Source: a bacterium (GTDB taxonomy: Bacteria > CG2-30-53-67 > CG2-30-70-394). From it: DNA of 29,539 nucleotides. The notes under the pieces were generated by a model, which was not told where the DNA came from, searched no databases, and saw only the letters and a program-made list of their open reading frames with translations. The number at the start of each line of letters is the position of its first letter. Within the stretch, counting starts at the first letter, position 1. Location of the stretch: positions 1 through 29,539 of the forward strand of contig JAJRSX010000110.1 of the NCBI GenBank assembly GCA_024278555.1, in the 5' to 3' direction. A program made the position numbers and the translations under genes. This document shows, one piece after another, positions 17,201 to 23,439 of this stretch.

Positions 17201-19192
17201 TCCGACTTCACCCATCTCTTAGAGGCGGTGGAGCGGGAGCAGCAGCACGCCTTTGTCCGCCTCCAGCGCCGCTTCGAGGGGGAGGAGCGGTGGTGCACGG
17301 ACCACGCCCTGCCCCTGGCCACCTGCCTCTTCGAGCAGGCGGCCGCGGCCGCGGTGCCCGCGCCGCCCTTTGGGGCCGACCGCCGCCTCACCGTGGCGGT
17401 GGTGGCGGAGCGCACCCCCCACCTGCCGCCGCAGCCGAGGGTCGACGGCGACGGGGTACTCCTCCCGGACCGGGAGCTCGACCCGACCGTCGTCGATTGC
17501 CTCGCCCAGGTGGCGCGGTGGCGAGGGCAGGGGGTCTCGGTGCAGGCCGTCGCCCTCGCCGTCGGGGACGAGCACGCGGTGCGCGCCGCCCTGGCCGCCG
17601 GCTGTGGCCGCGCCACCCTGGTGGAGGCGGCCTCGCCCGCGAGCGAGGCGGCGTGGGCCGCGGCCCTGGCCGACACCCTCGCGGCGATGGAGGCGCCCCC
17701 CGATCTGATCGTCGTCCCCGAGGTGGGCGGCGCCACCGCCACCCCCCATCGGGCGGCGCTGCTGGCCGGCGCCCTGGCCCGGCGCGAGCGGCCGTGGCCC
17801 TACCTCGGAGGGGTGGTGGCGGGTGGGCCGCGCCTGGCCGGCGACGCAACGACCTGGCGGTGGCAACGGAGTGAAGGGTTCACCACCGCCCCGGCCGAGA
17901 CCCCTCTGGTGGTCGGCTGGAGCGGCAGCGGTCGTCGCCCGCGCGGCTCGGTGACCGCCCTCGGCCGCGCCTGGCGGGCGCGCCCGGCGCGGCTGACAGC
18001 GGAGCGCGATACCGCCCTGTCGGTGGCCTACCGGCCACCGTCGGTCGTCGCCCGCGGCGACCTCGACACCGCCCGCACCGCCGAGGCGGCCGCCGAGCTC
18101 ATCCGCACCCACGCCGCCGCCTGGGGGGTGGCGGCCGCCGCCCCGGCGCCGCGGTTTGCCGGTGGCCCGAGCGACGAGAGCCCCCCCTCCTTCACCGACC
18201 TCCCGTGGGTGGTGGCGGCGGAGAGCGCGGCCCTGCCCCTGGAGGAGGGCGCGATCGCCCGCGCCGCCGCCGCCGCCCGCGGCTGCTTCGGCGGCGAGGT
18301 GGCCGCCCTCTACCTCACCGACCTCGACGGCGAAGCGCTCGCCCGCCGCCTCAGCCGCTGGCAGGAGGCGGGGGTGGGGCGGGTGGTGGTCCTCCAGGCA
18401 CCGGCCGGACCGTGGCCGGCACCGCAGCTCGCCGCCTGGCTCGCCCCCGTCCTCGACCCGCCGCACATCGAGGGGGGGAGGTGGCTCGTGGAGGGCTCGA
18501 TCGGCGAGGCGGCCGCCTACCTCGGCGGCCTCGCGCCACCCGCCGGCGGCGTGCTCATCGGCGGCCTCCGCACCGGCGCGGGGGTGGTGCGACCGCTGGC
18601 CGGCGGGCGGCTGGAGGCGGTCCTCTCCGGCGAGACACCGCCGCTGGTCTCTCTCGATGCCGCCGAGGACGGGGTGGCGGCCGACTCCCTCGTCTGGTGG
18701 CAAAAGCGGCTACCGCCGGGGGGCCGTCGCGAGGGGTGGTGGGAGCCGCTCATCCCGCACCCGGTGGACCGGTCGCGGCTCACCGAGGCGCCGGTGATCA
18801 TCGACGTGGGCTACGGCGTGGACGACGCCGCCGGGATGAAGCGGGTGGTGCCTCTGCTGGAGGAGGCCCTGGCGACCGCCGGCCTCGGGCCGATCGCGAT
18901 CGGCGCCACCCGCAAGGTCACCCAGGATCTGAAGCTCCTGCCGGTTGCCGCCCAAATCGGCCAGACCGGCATCTCCGTGCGCCCCAAGCTACTCCTGGCC
19001 CTCGGCGTCTCCGGGGCGCCCCAGCACATGGACTGGATCGACCCCGGCGCCACCATCCTCGCCTTCAACCGCGACCCCCACGCCCCGATCATGCACTGGA
19101 ACGAGAGCCACCCCGGCCCCACCGTCCACCCGATCGAGGGCGACCTCTTCGACACCGTCCCCGCCTTCTGCGCCGCCCTGCAGACCGGATAG
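11294..19192 (+). CDS. Giant flavoprotein fusion: ETF-QO + two acyl-CoA dehydrogenase-like regions + ETF beta + ETF alpha
   Basis: A single 2632-codon frame starts at ATG with GAGAGGAG 7 bases upstream. Residues 1-690 are ETF:quinone oxidoreductase/FixC-like: FAD motif GAGPAG (11-16) and 4Fe-4S ligands Cys637 and NCLKCESC (Cys661, 664, 667), plus a hydrophobic stretch near 528-550. Residues about 700-1165 are a divergent acyl-CoA dehydrogenase (ALEPGLAWAIASHHLAVAL, YAAGRVQFGDAF, ending LLWEGV with Glu1157). Residues about 1180-1900 are a canonical acyl-CoA dehydrogenase (ALTEPTAGSDSGG from 1552, KMWITNG, IYEGTNEVQR with catalytic-type Glu1871). A helical linker reaches about 2025. ETF beta-like sequence (about 2026-2240) and ETF alpha-like sequence (about 2300-2632) follow; the latter has the FAD region QIGQTG (2554-2559), ALGVSGAPQH and AFNRDPHAPI. 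Electrons from acyl-CoA would thus pass to quinone within one protein at the inner membrane. Substrate is unknown. Confidence 0.93.
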   Translation: MALTTEVVIIGAGPAGVAAAATLARAGVEVVVLEGGRHPGAENWSGAVYFCENLAADDCFGADILDRAPVERPLFRRGLLMTDGVGLTGMAPEGSDLFRHCVTVQRPLFDRYLAEQAEGLGATVLSGCHATALLREGGRVVGVMTDQGPVYGECCFLAEGDASHLVTREGYEEVETPHFAQGVKAVLRLDAAEIERRFHLAPNQGAAYEILLRNPILGGRTARLNAGCFLYTNRDSLALGYVLPLEAAGEQWRGNHHQLLEHIRALPALAPWLEGSELAGFGAKLIRIGGVAESPRLVDDGLAIGGAATGIGVDFPCPNFTGPATFMGLTFARAVIAARTAGEELDTAILERRYAEPVRASSYGRDARWLTRWPGFIEANRTFFSTPIDWTLRGGALLAERNLPLSQRLWGLGRCFEELAAPKRMARVVGEQIDAARALHLGRAVLRGPAWHHPLRWLTNLLPGSDEEVPGQVVYHPAGVDGPPPAGGRRGRRLAGIMAALARLYTNDQEPLERKLPAAAGALFDHLSLLDLLLLAVAPVAAWGIAVARLASDGVRYKLLHVDLDTLWGDPASRLKRGRESALTVDPATAPETTGWPEKMATLDHDPTTAHMRLFWPPVGDTEAGERFLDAPVWRLCPVRVYEREATWVGQPRVAVSSENCLKCESCWRADSTVDWSRTRHHVTYPILGEVAARWARERTPTPPRPLHPPRPHNRPAPAWIGALGEGVGPQVRDRLTAVRLACNAYHQRLEQTPRVVDGPALAALGEAVERVARAWEEVEHPLAHTAAGPWLARGRDWVELAAHHLEGRHLFWAESDLDCLCEHHLAPALTALPGRRRPPLPPPSPFPGDLDPPESVAALRASLDLATRKGLEAGETEASAWVTAQAAPLAAATPEEVVHTVAALEPGLAWAIASHHLAVALWGDAPTPWPAGSWLTIAGEAETELAIDGDTATLTVHGRGVATALATWVVVTTERGVACFPLANAEVVPTATVGVRAARLAEVRLPPTLLSGERLYRDRGDPHSGARCAAIACAFAAGFGGYLTARAREYAAGRVQFGDAFRDREGRTGVDKFGAVKGLIADCDGRLAALGALARANGEGAIDPAAALAYAVESLTPNRGAFAYNAGQAFGGTAYSEDDLLAKYYRDAATLRLLWEGVRPTPDPTPPLLPPELDDPAYAAARTRWDSLASRVHPFLADSPGDSASLLAGYTTAAAALLLEWRLHLLAGVDSLHREAVEWHLRCGEAALAALREESPDLSGAPHLLRAPFTEVEAVTPFAELMARDATYASADFLTRPADDLPLLTPEAVWCDETRRGRWETIHTALADLLAGHPGDYARTLDASHHLPDEDVAWFAARDWYATIVPEALGGLGWKKADYALLNWQVMTEVDPSVSLLIMANTSIGTTPVLLGLERELPAAEGELSQAASEPARLAELGDSLAHLVDALAHPDPAKLTRDTKALVALVDERLRHTKVLKYLAGDLLMAFYGGAQAGRRRDLAGFAAGLKQAQALLPPLAGRIDAALAEIDLQRAAHLRYLQGLACGRVACFALTEPTAGSDSGGVTTHATMVEYEVHEEEDGRLWFEVDGQRRNLADAARLRFEDHTVLYEYRPGRVAPLELTHPADSGPATPRRYDHDGTPVELFDCAAVRRRDDGTPFVRFFEVTGAKMWITNGRVAHQMALYCKTEAGVSGLMVDRFAEGLVVGSDESKLGQCASPTNELSLNRVRVPAENLIGFAGHGQVNALETLNAGRMGLAVASAAMTAHLTRWLERWLAGHPDRRTTAATRCLERMAAEAICSESVAFFCMGLFDHHGVKSARMESAVAKFFCSESLHRAIDFAERALGVDSATTAWPVEKMRRDARVLNIYEGTNEVQRFLIIKELTQLARAGKLGEVALPDGAAWGLWGEDRATLAAALTRAVEAVGDALWNDGDLQPWSFVAVEMAANLLVRYGLLHRLDQCLAASGASDFTHLLEAVEREQQHAFVRLQRRFEGEERWCTDHALPLATCLFEQAAAAAVPAPPFGADRRLTVAVVAERTPHLPPQPRVDGDGVLLPDRELDPTVVDCLAQVARWRGQGVSVQAVALAVGDEHAVRAALAAGCGRATLVEAASPASEAAWAAALADTLAAMEAPPDLIVVPEVGGATATPHRAALLAGALARRERPWPYLGGVVAGGPRLAGDATTWRWQRSEGFTTAPAETPLVVGWSGSGRRPRGSVTALGRAWRARPARLTAERDTALSVAYRPPSVVARGDLDTARTAEAAAELIRTHAAAWGVAAAAPAPRFAGGPSDESPPSFTDLPWVVAAESAALPLEEGAIARAAAAARGCFGGEVAALYLTDLDGEALARRLSRWQEAGVGRVVVLQAPAGPWPAPQLAAWLAPVLDPPHIEGGRWLVEGSIGEAAAYLGGLAPPAGGVLIGGLRTGAGVVRPLAGGRLEAVLSGETPPLVSLDAAEDGVAADSLVWWQKRLPPGGRREGWWEPLIPHPVDRSRLTEAPVIIDVGYGVDDAAGMKRVVPLLEEALATAGLGPIAIGATRKVTQDLKLLPVAAQIGQTGISVRPKLLLALGVSGAPQHMDWIDPGATILAFNRDPHAPIMHWNESHPGPTVHPIEGDLFDTVPAFCAALQTG

Positions 19193-19214
19193 GTGAACGA
19201 GGCGCCGAAAACGG

Positions 19215-19230
19215 GGGCAGGGCCCTTTCT
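19215..19230 (+). terminator. Weak possible terminator after the fusion gene
   Basis: GGGC-AGG-GCCC followed by TTTCT lies 22 bp past the stop, between convergent genes. The stem is only four G-C pairs (extendable by G-U), so termination is possible but not secure. Confidence 0.35.
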
Positions 19231-19246
19231 TGGTGCAACGGCAGCG

Positions 19247-19897
19247 CTACGCCGCGGCGAGGGTGTCGAGGAGGGTCGTCCGGCGGGCGACGACCGCGTC
19301 GCGGACGGCGGCGTAGGGGACGCCCACCGCCGCGAAGAGGGCGGGCAAGGCCGGCGCCAGGGCGCGGATCTGACCCGCGAGGCGATCGAGACGGGCCGGG
19401 AGGGTGCGGACAAAGGCGCGCCGCGCCGCCGGCTCCAGCCGACTGAGCTCCTCGCGCAGGCGGCCGACGCCGAAGGCCACGTGGTCCGCCTCGTCCGCCA
19501 GGGGAACGCGGAGGGACTCGCGGGTGCCCGGGTCGGCGAGGGGCACGATCTCCTCCACCGCCCCACTCCCGAGGGCCTCGACGCCGAGGTAGAGGTCGGC
19601 GAGGAACTCCAGCCACGGCAACTCCGCGAAGTAGGCGCGGATCGCCTCGGCGGCAGGGGCGGGGATGGGGGGTGTCGGGTCGGTGCCGAGGCGGGAGATC
19701 CACTCCTCCTGGATCTCCACGTGGCGGCGCTCGTCCACCACCTGCTTGGCGAGGGCGGCGCGCGCCGCCGCGTCCGGCACCCGGCCGAGGCGATCGTCGC
19801 ACACCTCGCCGATGAGACCGTCCACCTGGGTGTAGAGGGCGAGGAGGCTCCCCATCGCCTGCCGGTACTGGGTGTTGGTGACGTCGCTGCCGTTCAT
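19247..19897 (-). CDS. Ferritin-like di-iron protein
   Basis: The protein has 216 residues, starting at ATG 19897 with GGAGG 9 bases upstream; the start overlaps the previous stop as ATGA. It is predicted to be all-helical, with two ExxH motifs, Glu56-Arg-Arg-His59 (VVDERRHVEIQ) and Glu136-Ala-Asp-His139 (LADEADHVAFG). Candidate lone ligands Glu31 and Glu107 lie in the helices before each. This is the ligand pattern of the ferritin-like superfamily (ferritins, rubrerythrins, R2-like oxidases, MiaE/PaaA-type). No signal peptide is seen, so it is cytoplasmic. The acidic substrate or role cannot be told. It is the last gene of a coupled trio with a cupredoxin and a B12-domain remnant, suggesting a metal- or oxygen-related job. 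Confidence 0.8.
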   Translation of the reverse strand: MNGSDVTNTQYRQAMGSLLALYTQVDGLIGEVCDDRLGRVPDAAARAALAKQVVDERRHVEIQEEWISRLGTDPTPPIPAPAAEAIRAYFAELPWLEFLADLYLGVEALGSGAVEEIVPLADPGTRESLRVPLADEADHVAFGVGRLREELSRLEPAARRAFVRTLPARLDRLAGQIRALAPALPALFAAVGVPYAAVRDAVVARRTTLLDTLAAA

Positions 19898-20406
19898 GGG
19901 ATCAACCTCCGTGGAGTGGGGACACCGGCGCTGGTGAGCGGACGCCGGTACTTGAGACGGCTCGCCGCCCGGAAGAGGCGTGAGCCCAGGAGGCGCCACA
20001 GGGGGCCGGAGACCCCGAGGGCGCGAAGGAGCCGCTGGCTGGCCGGGAGCGGCGGCGGGACGACGCCGGGGAGGACCCAGTTGCCCGCCTCCGCCGCCTG
20101 GCGGCAAAGAAAGGGGATGAGGAAAGAGGTGACGGCGGGCGCCGCCCGCAGGTGGTCCGGGAGGTAGTCGACGGTACGGGGGCAGGCTGCGTTGTCCATG
20201 TTGCGCAGGGCCAGGGCCACCGCATGCGGCCGCACCCGCGCCACCTCGCGGGCGAGGCGGCGCAGGGGGTGGCGCTCGAAGCAGAGGTCGACCACCGTCA
20301 CCTCGTGGCCCGCGCGCCGCGCCGCCGCTGCCACATAGGCGGTCCCCAGGGGGAAGATGGGGTCGGGGATCCGCTCCCGGTTGGCGGAGATGAGCAGCAG
20401 GCGCAT
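19894..20406 (-). CDS. Cobalamin-binding-domain protein, probably an internally deleted B12-binding radical SAM protein
   Basis: The protein has 170 residues, starting at ATG 20406, which shares TGATG with the cupredoxin stop. Residues 1-95 match the N-terminal B12-binding domain of radical-SAM enzymes: RLLLISANRERIPDPIFPLG, then YVAAAARRAGHEVTVVDLCF and ALALRNMDNA..TVDYLPDH. In full-length relatives (about 400-500 aa) a radical-SAM core with CxxxCxxC follows; here there is none. The remaining 75 residues (LRALGVSGPLWRLLGSRLF, SRLKYRRP) look like the extreme C-terminus of the same family. It therefore seems that roughly the catalytic middle was lost while the frame stayed open. It may be a decayed gene or a shortened functional protein; coupling to both neighbours argues that translation through it still matters. 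Confidence 0.65.
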   Translation of the reverse strand: MRLLLISANRERIPDPIFPLGTAYVAAAARRAGHEVTVVDLCFERHPLRRLAREVARVRPHAVALALRNMDNAACPRTVDYLPDHLRAAPAVTSFLIPFLCRQAAEAGNWVLPGVVPPPLPASQRLLRALGVSGPLWRLLGSRLFRAASRLKYRRPLTSAGVPTPRRLIP

Positions 20407-20831
20407 CACCGGCTCCGCACCACCAGGGTCGCCTCCATGCCGCGGGCCCGGTGGCTCTTCAGAAAGAGGAGGCGCTTGTCACAGTAGAAGGGGAAGCGCC
20501 CCGGGATGTGGGGGGTAAAGAGGACCACCACCTCCTCGCCGCCCGCCACGTCCCGGCGGATCTCCACCCCGGCGCCTGCGAGGGTGAAGTTGTGGGGGGT
20601 GAGACGATCGTCGTTCACCAGCCGCAGGCGGACGGGCTCGCCCACCTCCACCTCCACCACCGCGGGTTCGAAGGCGTAGCCGTGGAGGTGGAGGGTGATC
20701 GCCTGCTCCGCCGCCGCGGGGGTGGCCAGCACCAAGAGGACCACCCAGCCAATCCAGGAGGAGCTCGCAGCCGCCACGCGACGCGCCGCCCTCCGCACCC
20801 CTTCCCCCGCCGCTCGTCTTCGCCAAGCCAT
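20406..20831 (-). CDS. Secreted cupredoxin (type 1 copper protein)
   Basis: The protein has 141 residues. A long basic N-terminus (about 1-25) and hydrophobic segment (26-36) end in TPAAA|EQ, a Sec-type signal or anchor, so the mature part is periplasmic. The mature domain is a plastocyanin-like beta sandwich with ligands His80 (TPHNF), Cys117 (FPFYCDK), His127 (KSHRARGM) and Met132. The Cys-His spacing is wider than in plastocyanin or azurin, a variant met in uncharacterised cupredoxins. It is likely an electron carrier or copper-binding protein. GGGAG lies upstream of ATG 20831, and the inverted repeat CGGAG-GTCAA-CTCCG (20845-20859) sits over the leader. It heads a coupled trio, 185 bp downstream of purM. 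Confidence 0.85.
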   Translation of the reverse strand: MAWRRRAAGEGVRRAARRVAAASSSWIGWVVLLVLATPAAAEQAITLHLHGYAFEPAVVEVEVGEPVRLRLVNDDRLTPHNFTLAGAGVEIRRDVAGGEEVVVLFTPHIPGRFPFYCDKRLLFLKSHRARGMEATLVVRSR

Positions 20832-20981
20832 TGGCCATGTCTCCCGGAGGTCAACTCCGAATACACGACCAATGTAATATCATTTCGTCGTCTGTGGGGG
20901 GTGGCCGCCTCGGCGACCCAGCGGGACGCACCGTCCCCTCTCCCCAACCCTTCCCCCCCACCAACCGGTCCACCATCTCTC

Positions 20982-20996
20982 CACCCCCTCGGGGTG
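20982..20996 (-). terminator. Hairpin shortly downstream of purM
   Basis: CACCCC-loop-GGGGTG forms a perfect 6-bp stem about 20 bases past the purM stop. No U-run follows, so it is a candidate mRNA 3' hairpin or weak terminator only. The surrounding 20860-21016 stretch is C-rich intergenic DNA with an AT-rich patch at about 20865-20885; no gene is seen. Confidence 0.3.
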
Positions 20997-21016
20997 AGGG
21001 AGCCGGAGGGGAGCGG

Positions 21017-22045
21017 CTACGCGAACTCGACCCGCCCGTCGCCCGCCACCACCTCGCCGATGCGGTAGACCGCCTCCTGGCGGGCGGCGAGGTCCTTTTC
21101 GATTTGCTCCGTTGCCTCGGGAGAGGCGACGAGAACCATGCCGATGCCGAGGTTGAAGGTGCGCCGCATCTCCGCCTCGGGAACTTCACCGGCGTCGCGC
21201 AGGGCGGTAAAGACCGGCGGCTCGGGCCAGCTCCCCACGTCGATGCGCGCGCCGCAGCCGGCAGGCAGCGAGCGGGGCACATTCTCCAGGAGGCCGCCGC
21301 CGGTGATGTGGGCCATCGCCTTCACCCACCCCTGCTCCACCAGGGGCAGGACCACCGGCGGGTAGAGGCGGGTGGGGGTGAGGAGGGTCTCCCCCAGGGG
21401 CAGCTCCGTCCCCGGCAAGGGGTCGTCCACCGACAGACGGAGTCGCTCGAAGAAGACGTTGCGCGCCAAAGAAAAGCCGTTCGAGTGGAGCCCGGTGGCC
21501 GGCAGGCCGAGGAGCACATCGCCCGGTGCCACGGTGGCGCTGTCGAGGATCCTGGCCCGCTCGACAATGCCCACGGCAAAGCCGGCGAGGTCGTACTCGC
21601 CGGGGGGGTAGCAGCCGGGCATCTCCGCGGTCTCGCCGCCGAGGAGGGCACAGGCGCACCCCTCGCACGCCGCCGCGATGCCCTCGACCACCGCCGCCGC
21701 TTGGCCCTCGTCGAGCTTGCCGCAGGCGAAGTAGTCGAGGAAGAAGAGGGGACGGGCGCCGGTCACCACGATGTCGTTCACCGACATCGCCACCAGGTCC
21801 TGGCCGAGGGTGTCGTGGCGCGCCACCTTGCGGGCAACCTCCAGCTTGGTGCCAACGCCGTCGGTACCGGAGACGAGGACCGGCTCCTTCAGCCCGGTGG
21901 GGAGGGCGAAGAGGCCACCGAAGCCGCCGATACCGCCGATCACCCCGGAGGTCGCGGTGCGCGCCACCCGGGCGCGGATCCGGTCGACGAGACGGTTGGC
22001 GGCGTCGATGTCGACGCCGGCGTCACGGTAGGAGGGGGAGGACAT
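21017..22045 (-). CDS. purM: Phosphoribosylformylglycinamidine cyclo-ligase (AIR synthetase)
   Basis: PurM converts formylglycinamidine ribonucleotide plus ATP to aminoimidazole ribonucleotide in purine synthesis. The start MSSPSYRDAGVDIDAANRLV gives 342 residues, the usual size (about 345). Diagnostic parts are SGTDGVGTKLEVA (59-71), the MSVNDIVVTGARPLFFLDYF block, LLGGETAEMPGCYPPGEYDL, LPATGLHSNGFSLAR and AHITGGGLLENVPRSLP. All key ATP- and substrate-binding blocks appear intact. The ribosome site is poor. In many gammaproteobacteria purM is followed by purN; here it is followed by a cupredoxin gene and no purN is visible in the window. Confidence 0.97.
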   Translation of the reverse strand: MSSPSYRDAGVDIDAANRLVDRIRARVARTATSGVIGGIGGFGGLFALPTGLKEPVLVSGTDGVGTKLEVARKVARHDTLGQDLVAMSVNDIVVTGARPLFFLDYFACGKLDEGQAAAVVEGIAAACEGCACALLGGETAEMPGCYPPGEYDLAGFAVGIVERARILDSATVAPGDVLLGLPATGLHSNGFSLARNVFFERLRLSVDDPLPGTELPLGETLLTPTRLYPPVVLPLVEQGWVKAMAHITGGGLLENVPRSLPAGCGARIDVGSWPEPPVFTALRDAGEVPEAEMRRTFNLGIGMVLVASPEATEQIEKDLAARQEAVYRIGEVVAGDGRVEFA

Positions 22046-22398
22046 GGAGGGCTCGCGTTGCTCGCAGGCCTGCCTTCGGCAGGCGGGGGTGAGGGATGGG
22101 GGGTGGGGGATGAGGGGATGGTTGGCCGCTTCGCGGTCCCTAAGATTATTGCCCTTCTCGCCCTCGCCATGCACTCGGATTCATGGAAATCCGTTGGATA
22201 TAGACACGACATGAGAAAAGCGCCCTTCCATTGCAGTTCTCTGTGTCCTCTGTGTCTCTGTGGTGAAATGGCCTTCACGGCTGGCGCCCTGACCACCTGG
22301 TAATTCCTTCGATCCTGATGGGTGGATCCCCGTCCCCCCTGAGCCCTTGTCTCTTCCGATTGCCCTTCTCCGGTCATGAGCTAAGGGGATAGGCATAC
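22046..22398. other. Non-coding stretch upstream of purM with hairpin and G-rich run
   Basis: No convincing gene is seen. Next to purM lies the perfect hairpin GCCTGCC-TTC-GGCAGGC (22068-22084). A run of G-blocks (about 22084-22119, five blocks of three or more G) follows on the plus strand. The part from 22140 to 22380 is less GC-rich than its surroundings and contains a 9-bp tandem repeat. The purM promoter should lie here, but no clear -35/-10 pair was identified. Confidence 0.6.
22238..22264. repeat. Three tandem 9-bp units (YCTCTGTGT type)
   Basis: TCTCTGTGT, CCTCTGTGT and CTCTGTGGT lie in direct succession. The layout (three 9-bp units, intergenic) is the same as at 6067-6093 but the sequence differs. 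Such tracts are common in intergenic DNA of environmental bacteria. Confidence 0.6.
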
Positions 22399-22433
22399 AA
22401 AAAAACCGGCCCCAGCCAGTTGGCCGGGGCCGG
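22399..22433 (-). terminator. Rho-independent terminator of the DUF302-like gene
   Basis: On the minus strand the stem CCGGCCCC/GGGGCCGG with inner pairing GCCA/TGGC is followed directly by seven T. It is a textbook intrinsic terminator 27 bp after the stop codon at 22461. Confidence 0.95.
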
Positions 22434-22460
22434 AATCGTACCCGCTCATGCAGGGGGAGA

Positions 22461-23351
22461 CTACTTCTCGCAGATCGCCTTCATCGAGTCGGCAATGTTG
22501 CCGGGGGTGGTGATGATCTTGGTGAAGGTGGTCATGGTGAGCTCCGGCCAGTGGAGGGCGATGCGGTAGCGGCCGTGGAGGACGACCGCCTTGTTCCCCA
22601 CCACCAGGAGGTCGTAGGGCTGCGCGGCGATGTGCTTGGTGCCGATAATCGACAGGTACTTGCCCTCGTGGTCCATGGCGACGCCGTAGTCCACCACCTC
22701 CTTGCCCGGGATCTGGATCTTGTAGACCAGCTTGTTGCCGCCCTTGCCGGCGGCGAGGTTGGCGTCGATGGTGGAGACCGCCTCCTGGAAGGAGGAGAAC
22801 TTGCCCGCCTTCACCACGTCGTCAAACCGCTGCATCCCCACCATGTAGTGGTAGCGCGGCAGCTTGCTCCCCTTGATGTCGCCCCCGAACCCCTTGTCCA
22901 TGTTGCCGCCGGCGACGGTGGCGAGGGCGGCGGCGAGGCGTTTGGTGACCGTGGCGGCGAGCTGCGGGATCGCCTTCTTGCCGAAGTAGGCGCGGTGGAT
23001 GTACTCGGGGTTCTCGTAGGAGATCTCCACCTTGCCCGCCTCGTTCTTCCACAGGCCGACCCGGATGCCGGCGGCGAAGCCGGTGTTGTTACCGGTCTGG
23101 GCGATCGCCTGGAGGACCATCGGATGGGTGCAGATGACCACCATCTGGGCGTCGGGAGCGTCGCCGGGGGAGTACTTGCCGACCACCTGGAAGCCGGCGC
23201 CGCCGACCGCTGCCTCGACCTTGGCGGCGAGATCGGGCACTGCTCCCGCGACCTCTCCCACCAGCTTGTACGGGGCATACCCCGCCTCCGATGCCGTGGC
23301 CAGACCGACGGCCACCAGGGACACTGCCAACCAGCTCATGACACGACGCAT
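22461..23351 (-). CDS. Secreted protein with DUF302-like domain
   Basis: The protein has 296 residues, starting at ATG 23351 with GGAGGAGG upstream. A signal peptide (MRRVMSWLAVSLVAVGLATA, cleavage near SEA|GYAPYK) sends it to the periplasm. Residues about 30-130 resemble DUF302: KVEAAVGGAGFQVVGKYSPG, MVVICTHPMVLQAIAQTG, and a strand pair GIRVGLWKNEAGKVEISYEN. The second half (GFGGDIKGSKLPRYHYMVGM, VYKIQIPGKEVVDYGVAM, YDLLVVGNKAVVLHGRYRIA) has no family I recognise. It looks like another alpha/beta domain, and its last residues carry a single Cys (KAICEK). It is a single-gene unit with its own promoter and strong terminator, so it is probably expressed independently and well. Function unknown. 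Confidence 0.8.
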   Translation of the reverse strand: MRRVMSWLAVSLVAVGLATASEAGYAPYKLVGEVAGAVPDLAAKVEAAVGGAGFQVVGKYSPGDAPDAQMVVICTHPMVLQAIAQTGNNTGFAAGIRVGLWKNEAGKVEISYENPEYIHRAYFGKKAIPQLAATVTKRLAAALATVAGGNMDKGFGGDIKGSKLPRYHYMVGMQRFDDVVKAGKFSSFQEAVSTIDANLAAGKGGNKLVYKIQIPGKEVVDYGVAMDHEGKYLSIIGTKHIAAQPYDLLVVGNKAVVLHGRYRIALHWPELTMTTFTKIITTPGNIADSMKAICEK

Positions 23352-23380
23352 GGTGTTGCCTCCTCCGAAAGGGTGATGAT

Positions 23381-23403
23381 CGGCGTGGGACCACCCCACG
23401 CCG
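23381..23403 (-). promoter_or_regulatory. 5' hairpin of the DUF302-like mRNA
   Basis: CGGCGTGGG-GTGGT-CCCACGCCG gives a perfect 9-bp stem. With the promoter at 23411-23439 the transcript should start within a few bases of this hairpin, so it would form the very 5' end, a position known to stabilise mRNAs. Confidence 0.6.
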
Positions 23404-23410
23404 GTCGGTC

Positions 23411-23439
23411 AATGTAGGGAACCCCATCGGGGGGGTCAA
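23411..23439 (-). promoter_or_regulatory. Sigma70-type promoter of the DUF302-like gene
   Basis: TTGACC, a 17-bp spacer and TACATT on the minus strand. The spacing is ideal and five of six bases match at -35. It lies 60-88 bp before the ATG and overlaps the inverted repeat 23423-23455. Confidence 0.7.

Noticed and set aside
19894-20406. Calling the B12-domain gene a plain pseudogene
   Set aside because: No frameshift or internal stop is seen and it is translationally coupled at both ends, so a shortened but expressed gene is as likely.
22084-22119. G-block run that could fold as a G-quadruplex upstream of purM
   Set aside because: Such runs are expected by chance in this base composition and nothing ties it to regulation.
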